Assembly (NCBI GenBank): GCA_017849575.1
Contig: JAFIGV010000020.1
Span: 1-61,311 of the forward strand
From: Flavipsychrobacter sp.
GTDB lineage: Bacteria > Bacteroidota > Bacteroidia > Chitinophagales > Chitinophagaceae
DNA: 61,311 nucleotides
Reading direction: 5' to 3'
Positions 1 through 8,583 of the stretch are shown here, in pieces. Under the pieces are notes generated by a model that worked only from the letters and a program-made list of their open reading frames with translations, made no database searches and was not told the origin of the DNA. Position 1 is the stretch's first letter; each line of letters opens with the position of its first letter. Made by a program: the position numbers and the translations under genes.

Positions 1-380
1 CCAGAAGCATTACCGTAAACGTAACCAGCATGTATAACTGTAAAAGCACCGGCGAAATATGGGTAAATGCCCAGCCCTGCTGTCAGGTCTATTTCCCCAC
101 TGCCTTTACACCCAACAACGATGGAAATAACGATCACTTCCGCATGCTGACACTCAACAAAGACCGCAATGCGCAGACACAGGCACACCAGATCGCCATC
201 TTCAGAGTAGCCAACCGATGGGGACAGACCGTGTTTGAAACCACTGATGAAACCAAAGGCTGGGATGGTACCTACAACGGTAAGCCACAAGACATGGGCA
301 CTTACTACTTCTACGTGAAATACAAATGTGCCGATGGAAACTTCTATGAAGAAAAAGGTGAAGTGACTTTGGTGAGGTAA
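1..380 (+). CDS. C-terminal fragment of a T9SS type B (gliding-motility-associated C-terminal domain) secreted protein
   Basis: The reading frame is open to the left edge, so this is only the 3' end of a larger gene that begins outside the window. What is visible is almost exactly one type B T9SS sorting domain: the entry motif FTPNNDGNND, then a VANRWGQTVFE strand, a GWDGTYNGK turn and a final YYFYVKYKC strand, ending EVTLVR. This domain carries outer-membrane-translocated proteins to the T9SS attachment complex. The upstream passenger cannot be judged. The stop is followed 20 bases later by a perfect intrinsic terminator, so it is the last gene of its transcript. Confidence 0.9.
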   Translation, partial: RSITVNVTSMYNCKSTGEIWVNAQPCCQVYFPTAFTPNNDGNNDHFRMLTLNKDRNAQTQAHQIAIFRVANRWGQTVFETTDETKGWDGTYNGKPQDMGTYYFYVKYKCADGNFYEEKGEVTLVR

Positions 381-400
381 GCAATAAAAAAAAACTCCTG

Positions 401-430
401 AAAAAGCCGTCGAATTGAGACGGCTTTTTT
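401..430 (+). terminator. Rho-independent terminator of the T9SS type B gene
   Basis: A perfect 11-base stem (AAAAAGCCGTC with GACGGCTTTTT) encloses a 7-base loop and ends in a T tract. It lies 20 bases after the stop codon. Confidence 0.85.
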
Positions 431-937
431 GTTGACTATCGCATTGACGCGGACGTTAAGCAACGCACGATCCAACCCCTTTTTCAGCGAGAAAAAAGCG
501 AGACCATTTCCCTGGCATACCCAATGGGGCCAAAAAATTTTGAAGAAAAACCGATCGAAAACGGGGCGTTTCGTCTTCCATACTTCGACCTGCAAGGATG
601 TTGCCGACAGCGGCTTTCTTTTGGCGTCTGAATGCTTTTCGTCTTCAATCCAATTCCTGCAAACCCAACTTACCGAATAATAGCAGGATTAATGAGACCG
701 GCAAACTGATGACAAATCATTGAAAACACGTACCTGAGCCCAAGCCCGGGCTACATGGGAATAGATGAGCGTTAATCAGCGAAGGCCGGAACCGAAGGAA
801 ACACGCAAAGGCCCAAGATGAGACCTGGAGACAACTGTGCGGGCAGACGAAAAGCACCCCCATCCCGTTGCAACACATGTCTATCAAATTCTGTAGAAAC
901 AAGAGCTTTCAGAAAAAGGGCGGCAACCAAAGGTCAC
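431..937. other. Gene-free stretch of about 500 bases
   Basis: I find no convincing coding frame, tRNA or repeat here. Short open frames on both strands have no start context, no signal peptide and no recognisable family. The neighbouring genes converge on it (plus-strand T9SS gene ending at 380, minus-strand gene ending at 938), so no promoter is required. Confidence 0.5.
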
Positions 938-2878
938 TTAGCGTATTAACGCGGAATCGCCCTTGATAATCTCTTCCTTACCAAACCTGTTGGTAATACT
1001 TAATACCCAATAATAAGTGCCGATATCCTGAGGAACACCCTTCCAAACGCCATTCCATCCCTCACCAAACTTAGTGGTGTAAAATACCTGCTCACCAAAT
1101 CGGTTATACACCCGGAAGTAATTGATATTTCGATAACCTACGCCCAGAGGCCTAAGCGTTTCGTTGCGTCCGTCACCATTGGGTGAAAAACCTGTTGGTA
1201 CAAATACCGAGGACTGATCCACCACCCAAACCCTGATGCTATCATTGCCCTCGCAGCCGTTGATGCTTCTCACGAAAACATTGTAGGCAAAATGACCTGT
1301 ATCCGGATAGGTAGCGTACGGATTTCCGATGTTTGGGTTCGACAGGAAGGTCGCAGGTGTCCAGAGATACTGTACCCCGCCCAAAGCATTAAAGTTAAGT
1401 GTCTCTCCTTTTACGATGATCGTATCATTGCCGGCAAAGGCTCTGAATTTTTCAATATCCACGGTCTGGGACACCGTGTCCACGCAGTTCCTGGGATTCC
1501 TTGCAACGAGCACTACATTATACGCACCACCCTCTCTGAAGAAATGGGTTGGATTCTGCGAATAAGAAGTATCTCCGTCACCGAAACTCCATTGCCACCA
1601 GTTTGCTGCATTGGTGGTGCTTTGAGAAGAGTCCCTGAAAGAAATCGGAGAATTAGGACAGGGCAAACCATCATAGTTGAAAAACCCGACGAAAGAGGGA
1701 TAGGTCTTCACATACCGCGAAATACTATCAGGACAAGTGCTGCCACGGTTAACGACGAGTTTCACAATGTAGCGACCGGTATCAGGGTAGGTAAACGTGG
1801 GGCTGAACTCATCGGAAGTGTCATCATCTCTATTCTCCACCCCAAAATCCCAAAAATACCGAAAGCCACCTTCGCTGATATTATCGAAGTGAACAGTAAG
1901 GCTGCTGCACTCCACGATGTACGTATTGAACTCCTCAGAATATTGCGGAATATTAGCAATGACGGCCTTAGAACAATTGGTTACTACGAACTGAAATTCT
2001 CTTACCGTTGTATTGATAACGGTTCCATTGCGCCACTCGTGACAATATACAGCGACCACATAGCGACCGGCTAATGTAGGCGTACCCGTGATAACCCCTG
2101 TAGCAGGATTGATTTGTAGTCGTGGATTTCCCCCCATTGGGTTGACTGCGTTGAAAGGGAAACTATAATTTACAGGGTTGTACGGAGGGGGAGTATAGTC
2201 GGCGAATATCTGTCCCCCGGAAGTGGTCACCTGAGCATTGTAGGCCGGTCCGAACTCGTAGGAAAGTGAGTCGCCATCCGGATCCACCGCAGAATGATCA
2301 TAAACAAAAGGGTTGTTGATACAAATTATCTGTGGAGGGAAATTCTTAAAGACGGCACTGTTGTTTTTAAGGGGTAATGGCGGCAAATAGGTATAATAGC
2401 TGGCCCCGGTTGTGTTTGGGTTGTTTATATTCACGATCGAACCATTGCGACAGCAGTTGTTGGTCGCCAGATAGTAACCACCGGCTATATTGGGAGCCAC
2501 TACATCAAACTTATAGACATTCATCAACAAACAAGTACTTGGAGGATTGTTGATACACTCATTTTTAAACCCCGGAGGAATGATCTGAGAGAGTAAGGGT
2601 TGCTTGGGTACCCGATACGTATCGATCACTTGCTTTGGCGCAGTGTTGGAATACAAAACAAAATATCCATCGTTTTCTCTCTGTATTGCCTGAGGATCTC
2701 CCTGAATACAATCCATGTATAAACGAAACTCCACGTGATAGCGCAGCATTCCCGTTTCGCCTGCCTGATTAAAATTAATGAGCGTGTACTCGCCGCCAAT
2801 AATGTGGGTGGCCCGGGCAGGTGTAATGATACCAACCAAAAATAAACAAAGGCTACCGATATAAGCTGCGATTCTCAT
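938..2878 (-). CDS. PKD-domain secreted protein with T9SS type B sorting domain
   Basis: A large secreted protein of about 646 residues. I place the start at the ATG at 2878, because it gives a clean signal peptide (MRIAAYIGSLCLFLVG, cleavage near ARA/THIIGGEY); a longer frame would overlap the upstream gene. THIIGGEY is a typical beginning of these gliding-motility-associated proteins. An Ig/cadherin-like stretch with DPDGDSLSYEF lies near residue 210. Two PKD domains follow (YFWDFG and WQWSFGDGD cores, roughly residues 330-480). The C-terminus is a type B sorting domain (FSPNGDGRNE). It is the last gene of an operon, 13 bases after the hydrolase gene. Substrate or adhesion partner is unknown. 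Confidence 0.88.
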   Translation of the reverse strand: MRIAAYIGSLCLFLVGIITPARATHIIGGEYTLINFNQAGETGMLRYHVEFRLYMDCIQGDPQAIQRENDGYFVLYSNTAPKQVIDTYRVPKQPLLSQIIPPGFKNECINNPPSTCLLMNVYKFDVVAPNIAGGYYLATNNCCRNGSIVNINNPNTTGASYYTYLPPLPLKNNSAVFKNFPPQIICINNPFVYDHSAVDPDGDSLSYEFGPAYNAQVTTSGGQIFADYTPPPYNPVNYSFPFNAVNPMGGNPRLQINPATGVITGTPTLAGRYVVAVYCHEWRNGTVINTTVREFQFVVTNCSKAVIANIPQYSEEFNTYIVECSSLTVHFDNISEGGFRYFWDFGVENRDDDTSDEFSPTFTYPDTGRYIVKLVVNRGSTCPDSISRYVKTYPSFVGFFNYDGLPCPNSPISFRDSSQSTTNAANWWQWSFGDGDTSYSQNPTHFFREGGAYNVVLVARNPRNCVDTVSQTVDIEKFRAFAGNDTIIVKGETLNFNALGGVQYLWTPATFLSNPNIGNPYATYPDTGHFAYNVFVRSINGCEGNDSIRVWVVDQSSVFVPTGFSPNGDGRNETLRPLGVGYRNINYFRVYNRFGEQVFYTTKFGEGWNGVWKGVPQDIGTYYWVLSITNRFGKEEIIKGDSALIR

Positions 2879-2891
2879 TCCGATTTTAAAA

Positions 2892-3701
2892 TTAGCGATT
2901 ATAACAGTAGTCAACGAAAACCGCCAGGTCATTTGCCAATGCTTCCGGCGCTTCGAGCATGCTCATGTGCCCGCAATCTTTATAAAGCGAGACAAAGTTT
3001 ACCTCTGCCAAAAAACACTGTTCCATAGCGACGTTCAGAGGTATTAGAGCATCTTCCTCACCCACAATCCACTGCACTGGAAAAGATAGCTCCATCAGGC
3101 TGTTCGTATGGTCAGCACGCTTTATCATGGCATTGTAAAAAGAAATCATACTGTCTCCTTCCATATCCATTGCCCGATCAATCTGTTCTGCGACAATCGC
3201 GGGGCTCCTTTGCCGGAACCGCTCTGAAAACAAATTAGGGATCATGCCTTTTACAAACGCCTCTTTTCCCCCTTTTCGTATGAGCTGAATGGATTTTAAC
3301 CGGGTTTGAATCTTCTCCTCACTGTCTGCCTTCGCTGTTGAGTGTACAAGCGACAAACCTTTAATCAGATCCGGGTAGAGAGCAGCCACTGCCAAAGCTA
3401 CATAGCCACCCATAGAATGCCCGGCAATAACAGCGCCTGTAAGCCCTTCCCTCTGCAAAATCACAGCAATCACCTCTGCCATATCTTCCATACTCAGGTT
3501 CTCCGAAGTGGTGAGACTACCGCCTGCACCCGGCAGATCCGGTACCATCACCGTGAATTGCTCAGCCAGCTTTTTCCCGACACGATCCCAAAGCGTGCCG
3601 CTCTCCGGAAAACCGTGGATCAACAAGACCGGATCTCCCTGTCCGTAACGCGCATACCGCAGGGTGGAAAATTTTGCTGTGCTAAAAAGGATGCTTTCCA
3701 T
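2892..3701 (-). CDS. Alpha/beta-fold hydrolase
   Basis: A 269-residue protein of the alpha/beta hydrolase superfamily. Visible features are the oxyanion HGFPE motif at residues 29-33, the nucleophile elbow GHSMGG (Ser96), a late acid in GEEDALIP and the catalytic His in CGHMSML near the C-terminus; the complete triad suggests an active esterase or related enzyme. The ATG at 3701 shares one base with the TGA of the upstream gene (TGATG), pointing to translational coupling; an in-frame TTG just before it is less likely. There is no signal peptide, so it is probably cytoplasmic. The substrate cannot be told from the sequence. Confidence 0.88.
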   Translation of the reverse strand: MESILFSTAKFSTLRYARYGQGDPVLLIHGFPESGTLWDRVGKKLAEQFTVMVPDLPGAGGSLTTSENLSMEDMAEVIAVILQREGLTGAVIAGHSMGGYVALAVAALYPDLIKGLSLVHSTAKADSEEKIQTRLKSIQLIRKGGKEAFVKGMIPNLFSERFRQRSPAIVAEQIDRAMDMEGDSMISFYNAMIKRADHTNSLMELSFPVQWIVGEEDALIPLNVAMEQCFLAEVNFVSLYKDCGHMSMLEAPEALANDLAVFVDYCYNR

Positions 3702-4852
3702 CAATGATTTCTGGTTTCAGACTTCCTATAAATCGTGCCATATACCAATAGGAGCGATAGCAATAACGGACTGAGCTCTAGTAAAGGCATCTGCTGTATA
3801 TGTAAGAGATGCAAAACAAGTGCTGCAAACAATAACAACATAGCCACCAAGGCGTATTTATTCTTATTGCGCTTCGGTGCAAAAGCCAGCAACAGATTTG
3901 TGGGAACCGCCCAAAGCAAGCTATAATTGTTCTGACAGGCCTGATGATCGGTACCGAACCACATGAACAATACAAACCAACCTAATAGACCGGAAATTAG
4001 CAATAAAAGAAAGCTCATGACCTTACCAAAGACTTCGAATTTTTTGAACAGGAGCCCGGTAAACGTGAGTAGCATGACCAGCACCATGACCCAAAAGGGC
4101 CAGTTTGTGCCGGCAGGGGCAGGCAGCGTTTGGGGCACGATCAGGTTCACGGGTCCGGCAATACTCTTCCCTTTGTACGTCGATGTTGCGATTCCTTTTT
4201 GCAGATAATCGGGCAGGAACATGATATCTTCGTTACTCATGACCCGGTCAACTTTACGACCCAATAGGATATTGACCCCCAGCCGTTGCCAGTGCACCCT
4301 ATAGAAGTACTGATTGATAATATCGCGGAAGCTCATGTGCTGCTGCTTGTCTATGGCACGTCCCAGCACAAATTTTTTTCCCAGCGCTCTTGAAAATACA
4401 TCCCGGATCCGCGTGGCGCAATTGTCAAAAAAGAAATCGTACTTATAATACTTGTTTTCGTCGCGCGCATTCCACACCAGATATTCATACAAAGCTTGTT
4501 TTGCAGCACCGGGAAGAAGCAGTTCCTGCTCGGTAACACTTCGGCCTGCCTCCTGATATTCTAATATGAATTGCCGGAAAGAATAGTAAGACAAATAGTA
4601 GAGCAGTTTGCCACGGGTAAAATTCCAGACAAAATTTTCGTCATAGCCGTTAAAAGTGCCGTAGTTATACACATTATCCGTGCCGCGTACGCTGTCGGTG
4701 ATTCTTATGCCCGAATGACCAAAGGTTTCCCAGGCTTGCAATCCCGTGCCGCAGGTAAGCAGACTAATACGTAGATGAGAGGTGTCGGGCTGTGCAATCG
4801 CTGCACTCTGGAAAGAAAAAAGGATGCTAAAAAAAACAAGCAGGCGCAACAT
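3701..4852 (-). CDS. DUF4105 / Lnb-type N-terminal periplasmic domain membrane protein, possible lipoprotein N-acyltransferase
   Basis: 383 residues: a signal peptide (cleavage near AIA/QPDT), a periplasmic domain of the DUF4105 (Lnb N-terminal domain) family to about residue 240, then four or five hydrophobic helices from about residue 245 to the end. The family signatures WETFGHSGIRI (His46) and FFDNCATRIRD (Cys145) are both present, and these are plausible catalytic His and Cys. From family knowledge, Bacteroides Lnb proteins of this type have been reported to N-acylate lipoproteins, a role filled by Lnt elsewhere. That this protein does so is inference. It is first in an operon with the hydrolase and the T9SS cargo. 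Confidence 0.75.
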   Translation of the reverse strand: MLRLLVFFSILFSFQSAAIAQPDTSHLRISLLTCGTGLQAWETFGHSGIRITDSVRGTDNVYNYGTFNGYDENFVWNFTRGKLLYYLSYYSFRQFILEYQEAGRSVTEQELLLPGAAKQALYEYLVWNARDENKYYKYDFFFDNCATRIRDVFSRALGKKFVLGRAIDKQQHMSFRDIINQYFYRVHWQRLGVNILLGRKVDRVMSNEDIMFLPDYLQKGIATSTYKGKSIAGPVNLIVPQTLPAPAGTNWPFWVMVLVMLLTFTGLLFKKFEVFGKVMSFLLLLISGLLGWFVLFMWFGTDHQACQNNYSLLWAVPTNLLLAFAPKRNKNKYALVAMLLLFAALVLHLLHIQQMPLLELSPLLLSLLLVYGTIYRKSETRNH

Positions 4853-4861
4853 ACGGTAAAA

Positions 4862-4895
4862 TTAAAAAGTCCCGACTGGTAAAAATCGGGACTTT
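4862..4895 (-). terminator. Terminator of the sdh operon
   Basis: On the minus strand a 10-base stem (AAAGTCCCGA with TCGGGACTTT) with a 10-base loop is followed by a T-rich run. It lies 17 bases after the sdhB stop and just before the DUF4105 gene start. Confidence 0.85.
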
Positions 4896-4911
4896 CAGAA
4901 GAAATCATTTT

Positions 4912-5685
4912 TTAGGCATTGTCGGATCCGCCGGAGAAAACAGCGCCGATATATTCGCGATTGAGACGTGCAATATTTTCTACGGAGATACCTTTAGGAC
5001 ATTCTGCCTCACAGGCGCCTATGTTGGTGCAGCTTCCGAAACCTTCTTTATCCATTTGAGCCACCATGTTTATAGCGCGGATCTTGCGCTCAGGATCGCC
5101 CTGTGGCAACAAAGCCAGGTGAGAGGCTTTGGCACTTACAAACAACATAGCTGAAGCGTTGGGACAAGCGGCTACGCAGGCTCCGCAACCAATGCAGGCA
5201 GCAGCGGCAAAAGCTTCGTCAGCTTTATGTTTTTCTATGGGTATGGCATTGGCATCCACAGCATTACCTGTGTTTACGGAGACGTATCCACCGGCTTGTA
5301 TGATACGGTCGAAAGCCTGACGATCCACTACCAGATCTTTGATCACCGGGAAAGCATTGGCTCTCCAGGGTTCTACAACAATGGTGTCGCCGTCTTTATA
5401 CTCCCGCATATGGAGCTGGCAGGTAGTGGTTTGATGCCACGGTCCGTGTGCCCTGCCGTTGATATACATAGAGCACATACCGCAGATGCCCTCGCGGCAA
5501 TCGTGGTCGAATGCTATCGGCTCTTTACCTTCTGCAATCAACTGCTCATTCAAAACATCGAACATCTCGAGGAAAGACATCTCTGACGAAATGTTCTTTA
5601 CCTGATAGGTCTCAAACTGACCTTTACTCTTCATGTTCTTTTGCTTCCAAACCTTAAGTGTAAGGTTCATTGTATAGTGTTCCAT
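4912..5685 (-). CDS. sdhB: Succinate dehydrogenase/fumarate reductase iron-sulfur subunit
   Basis: Electron-transfer subunit that passes electrons between the flavoprotein SdhA and the membrane cytochrome b. The N-terminal ferredoxin-like domain has the [2Fe-2S] ligands Cys63, Cys68, Cys71 and Cys89. The C-terminal domain has [12 protein letters not shown] (Cys164/167/170/174) and [12 protein letters not shown] (Cys219/225/229), which bind the [4Fe-4S] and [3Fe-4S] clusters. Length (257) is normal for the b558-type enzyme. An alternative start is the ATG at 5670 (MNLTLKVW). The start codon at 5685 lies only two bases after the stop of the inserted four-helix-bundle gene, next to an inverted repeat, so its translation may depend on that element. 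Confidence 0.96.
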   Translation of the reverse strand: MEHYTMNLTLKVWKQKNMKSKGQFETYQVKNISSEMSFLEMFDVLNEQLIAEGKEPIAFDHDCREGICGMCSMYINGRAHGPWHQTTTCQLHMREYKDGDTIVVEPWRANAFPVIKDLVVDRQAFDRIIQAGGYVSVNTGNAVDANAIPIEKHKADEAFAAAACIGCGACVAACPNASAMLFVSAKASHLALLPQGDPERKIRAINMVAQMDKEGFGSCTNIGACEAECPKGISVENIARLNREYIGAVFSGGSDNA

Positions 5686-5687
5686 CT

Positions 5688-6047
5688 CTAATTTGATGAT
5701 TTGGAGATTTGAAAATTTGAAGATGCTTTTGAAGTTGCAATAATTTTCGAAAGCACCTTTTGAATAGTCTCTATATTTTTTAAAAGTTCACCACATTCCG
5801 GGTAGTTTTCTGCAGCCGAGCACAACATCAACCAATACTCGGTTTCATCAGCTTCCTTAGCAGCGACCTTCATTTTATGAATAAAGTCGCTTTTACTCTC
5901 AGCGTTTTGAGCCTCTCTTACGTTTGCACCAATTGCAGTTCCTGATCTGAACAGTTGATTTGATAAATTGAACTTTCGGACAGTCTCAAGCTTTTCGGAA
6001 TAATTGATAATAGCCTTTGAAAAATCAAAAGTTAAATCAACAATCAT
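5688..6047 (-). CDS. Four-helix-bundle protein of the 23S rRNA intervening-sequence (IVS) family
   Basis: 119 residues with the family core [20 protein letters not shown], followed by [16 protein letters not shown]; helices are predicted throughout. Proteins of this family (TIGR02436) are known as the open frames inside intervening sequences of some 23S rRNA genes and are related to the Avd accessory protein of diversity-generating retroelements; their biochemical role is poorly known. I chose the ATG at 6047 (MIVDLTFDF); the frame could extend to a TTG at 6077, but that part is repeat sequence. The last dozen residues (NFQISKSSN end) are encoded by the left inverted repeat. The gene sits between sdhA and sdhB, interrupting an otherwise standard operon. 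Confidence 0.88.
   Translation of the reverse strand: MIVDLTFDFSKAIINYSEKLETVRKFNLSNQLFRSGTAIGANVREAQNAESKSDFIHKMKVAAKEADETEYWLMLCSAAENYPECGELLKNIETIQKVLSKIIATSKASSNFQISKSSN
5690..5725 (+). repeat. Left inverted repeat of the IVS-like element
   Basis: Imperfect 8-base repeats of the form GAnnATTT make up 5695-5725. The 19 bases 5706-5724 (core GATTTGAAAATTTGAAGAT) occur exactly inverted at 6086-6104, and the outer AATTTG (5690-5695) matches CAAATT at 6108-6113 inverted. The repeat overlaps the 3' end of the four-helix-bundle gene and stops five bases before the sdhB start. Confidence 0.85.
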
Positions 6048-6072
6048 ATTTTGCTTATTCGGCTGCAAAATC

Positions 6073-6113
6073 CTCAAATCTTCAAATCTTCAAATTTTCA
6101 AATCGCCCAAATT
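6073..6113 (-). repeat. Right inverted repeat of the IVS-like element
   Basis: Four tandem octamers on the plus strand (CTCAAATC, TTCAAATC, TTCAAATT, TTCAAATC; 6073-6104) followed by GCC and CAAATT. The last two octamers and the two bases before them form the exact 19-base inverted partner of 5706-5724. The outer end coincides with the sdhA stop codon (6112-6114). Confidence 0.85.
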
Positions 6114-8088
6114 ACTTATAGCTCCGCTGTGTCGGGTGTACCACGTCGTAATTCAACTCTTCTTTGTGCAATTCAAAACTGCTGTCGCCCTTATATTCCC
6201 ATGCGGCTACGTACATAAATTGATCGTCTTGTCGCAACGCTTCACCATCTTCTGTTTGATATTCTTCGCGGAAGTGACCACCACAGCTTTCATTGCGGTT
6301 GAGCGCATCCATACACATCAATTCGCCAAGCTCCATGAAATCTGCTACACGGTTGGCTTTGTCAAGCTCAGGGTTAAATTCTTCCACATTACCGGGTATC
6401 CGCACATTGGACCAGAATTCTTTTCTTAATGCCCGGATCTCATCAATTGCTTCTTTCAGTCCTTGTGCATTACGCGCCATTCCGCACTTGTCCCACATGA
6501 TCTTGCCCAGACGCTTATGAAAACTTTCAACACTTTCTGAGCCCTTTATGTTCATGAGCTTTTCAATTCGCTCGCGCACGGCTTTCTCAGCCTCCTCAAA
6601 TGCGGGGTGAGATGTAGGAATAGACTTTGTACGAATATCGTCTGCCAGATAGTTACCAAGTGTATAAGGAATTACAAAGTAACCATCCGCCAAACCTTGC
6701 ATTAGTGCCGAAGCTCCGAGGCGATTTGCACCGTGGTCGCTAAAATTGGCTTCTCCGAGTGCATACAGACCGGGAACAGTAGTCATGAGTTCGTAATCCA
6801 CCCAAAGGCCGCCCATGGTGTAGTGCACCGCAGGATAGATGCGCATAGGGACTTCGTAAGGATTTTCACCGGTGATCTTTTCGTACATCTCGAAAAGGTT
6901 GCCATACTTTTCTTTAACTACAGCCTTTCCAAGTTCGCGTACCAGCGCAGCATCAGGATTGTGATTACCTTGTTTGCCCGCCTCTATTTTTCCATAGCGG
7001 TCTATTGCCGACGCATAGTCGAGATACACGGCCTGCTTGCTCGCTCCCACTCCATAGCCGGCATCGCAACGTTCTTTTGCGGCACGGCTCGCTACATCGC
7101 GGGGCACAAGGTTACCAAATGCAGGATATCTTCTTTCCAGATAGTAATCTCTTTCTTCTTCGGGTATGTCGTTGGCTTTGCGATTGTCGCCTTGTTTTTT
7201 TGGCACCCAGATACGACCATCGTTGCGCAAGGATTCTGACATCAGCGTAAGCTTCGACTGATGGTCTCCACTCACAGGAATGCAGGTTGGGTGAATTTGC
7301 GTAAAGCAAGGGTTTCCGAAAAATGCACCTTTCTTGTGTGCTTTCCATGCCGCGGTAACATTGCTGCCCATGGCGTTGGTAGAAAGGTAAAAAACATTAC
7401 CATAACCACCCGAACACAGCAGTACTGCATGACCGAAATGTCTTTCCAGTTCGCCAGTCACCAGATTGCGAACAATCACTCCACGCGCCTTACCGTCTAT
7501 CATGACGATTTCAAGCATTTCGTGACGCGAATATTGTGTTACATTGCCCAAAGCCACCTGACGCTCCAGCGCCTGATAAGCACCTATAAGCAATTGCTGT
7601 CCGGTTTGTCCGGCGGCATAAAACGTACGCTGTACCTGAGTACCTCCAAACGAACGATTGCTGAGCAGTCCGCCATATTCGCGGGCAAAAGGAACGCCCT
7701 GCGCTACGCACTGATCTATAATATTTGCGCTCACCTCAGCCAGACGATGCACATTGCCTTCTCTTGCACGGTAGTCGCCCCCTTTTATTGTATCATAAAA
7801 CAAACGGTAAACGCTGTCACCATCGTTCTGATAATTTTTTGCAGCATTGATCCCTCCTTGCGCAGCTATGGAGTGCGCACGGCGTGGACTATCCTGAAAG
7901 CAGAACGTCTTTACCTTATAACCCAGCTCACCAAGGCTTGCGGCAGCCGAAGCGCCGGCAAGACCCGTTCCGATGATGATCACTTCCAACTGTCTTTTGT
8001 TCGCAGGGTTCACCAGCTTGCAGGTGGACTTGTAAGTGGTCCACTTTGCAGCAAGTTCGCCTTGAGGTATTTTGGAATTGAGTGGCAT
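6112..8088 (-). CDS. sdhA: Succinate dehydrogenase/fumarate reductase flavoprotein subunit
   Basis: Catalytic FAD subunit interconverting succinate and fumarate. The dinucleotide-binding motif [10 protein letters not shown] is near residue 40. The FAD-linking region [13 protein letters not shown] is near residue 72, and [13 protein letters not shown] is the second FAD contact. The length of 658 residues is normal for this family. I use the ATG at 8088 ([11 protein letters not shown]); the longer frame starts at a TTG inside the preceding DUF1569 gene. The C-terminus HPTQRSYK is intact, so the insertion downstream has not truncated it. The gene belongs to the sdhC-DUF1569-sdhA-sdhB operon. Confidence 0.96.
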   Translation of the reverse strand: MPLNSKIPQGELAAKWTTYKSTCKLVNPANKRQLEVIIIGTGLAGASAAASLGELGYKVKTFCFQDSPRRAHSIAAQGGINAAKNYQNDGDSVYRLFYDTIKGGDYRAREGNVHRLAEVSANIIDQCVAQGVPFAREYGGLLSNRSFGGTQVQRTFYAAGQTGQQLLIGAYQALERQVALGNVTQYSRHEMLEIVMIDGKARGVIVRNLVTGELERHFGHAVLLCSGGYGNVFYLSTNAMGSNVTAAWKAHKKGAFFGNPCFTQIHPTCIPVSGDHQSKLTLMSESLRNDGRIWVPKKQGDNRKANDIPEEERDYYLERRYPAFGNLVPRDVASRAAKERCDAGYGVGASKQAVYLDYASAIDRYGKIEAGKQGNHNPDAALVRELGKAVVKEKYGNLFEMYEKITGENPYEVPMRIYPAVHYTMGGLWVDYELMTTVPGLYALGEANFSDHGANRLGASALMQGLADGYFVIPYTLGNYLADDIRTKSIPTSHPAFEEAEKAVRERIEKLMNIKGSESVESFHKRLGKIMWDKCGMARNAQGLKEAIDEIRALRKEFWSNVRIPGNVEEFNPELDKANRVADFMELGELMCMDALNRNESCGGHFREEYQTEDGEALRQDDQFMYVAAWEYKGDSSFELHKEELNYDVVHPTQRSYK

Positions 8089-8116
8089 TGATTCTATAAT
8101 TGAACTGTTATCTAAA

Positions 8117-8578
8117 TTATACTCCAAATTGTTTCAGGTGATGGTCCAGATGCTTCCATTGAAGCAGGTCCCATTCTTCGTGGGTCATGGGTCCGAAAAA
8201 CGGATGGCGTTCACCAAGATGATGCTTCGATCCCATTTCAGAAAATTTCTCGACCCGGGCTATCAGCTTTTTCCTTTCCGTTTCAAAATCTCGCTGATCG
8301 GTTATTTTAAAAGTCTTCGCAGTGGGGCTGTTTTTGTCCAGATTTTCGTTTCTGATGAATTTGTTTTTCACAGACTTTCCAAAGAGCAAGCTGAGCATTT
8401 TCATCACAAACCCATTTTCAAGTTCACCATCACCGGTGGCTACGTCAATAGGTTTTTGAGCATGTGCCAACATCTGGCTTACCGACATCTTTCCCCATAC
8501 GGGTTTATGTTGCGGCGTCAGTTGCTCTATACGACGGATAATCTCTCCCTTTCCTTCTTCTGTGAATAAAGTCTTCAT
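8117..8578 (-). CDS. DUF1569 domain protein (DinB-like fold)
   Basis: 153 residues resembling DUF1569, a DinB/YfiT-like helical bundle family. Visible conserved parts are [16 protein letters not shown] near the N-terminus and [28 protein letters not shown] at the end; the histidines could bind a metal as in DinB-like proteins. Function is unknown. It lies between sdhC (gap 5 bases) and sdhA in the same direction, an unusual place, as sdhCAB is normally uninterrupted in this phylum. No signal peptide. Confidence 0.8.
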   Translation of the reverse strand: MKTLFTEEGKGEIIRRIEQLTPQHKPVWGKMSVSQMLAHAQKPIDVATGDGELENGFVMKMLSLLFGKSVKNKFIRNENLDKNSPTAKTFKITDQRDFETERKKLIARVEKFSEMGSKHHLGERHPFFGPMTHEEWDLLQWKHLDHHLKQFGV

Positions 8579-8583
8579 ACGCC

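Noticed and set aside
484-510. A similarity between AGCGAGACCATT at about 497 and at about 47602, as a possible dispersed repeat
   Set aside because: Only 12 bases match, which is expected by chance in 61 kb, and the flanks differ.
429-680. An 83-codon frame in the gap after the first gene
   Set aside because: It begins inside the T tract of the terminator, shows no family or start context, and the opposite strand is also open for a similar length. Nothing supports coding.
1292-2074. A 260-codon plus-strand frame opposite the PKD-domain gene
   Set aside because: Arg/Ile-rich antisense sequence without motifs; the minus-strand gene has signal peptide, PKD and sorting domains.
5688-6113. Interpreting the sdh insertion as a classic insertion sequence or a toxin-antitoxin gene
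   Set aside because: There is no transposase and the protein matches the four-helix-bundle IVS family, not a toxin. No target-site duplication could be made out at the ends.
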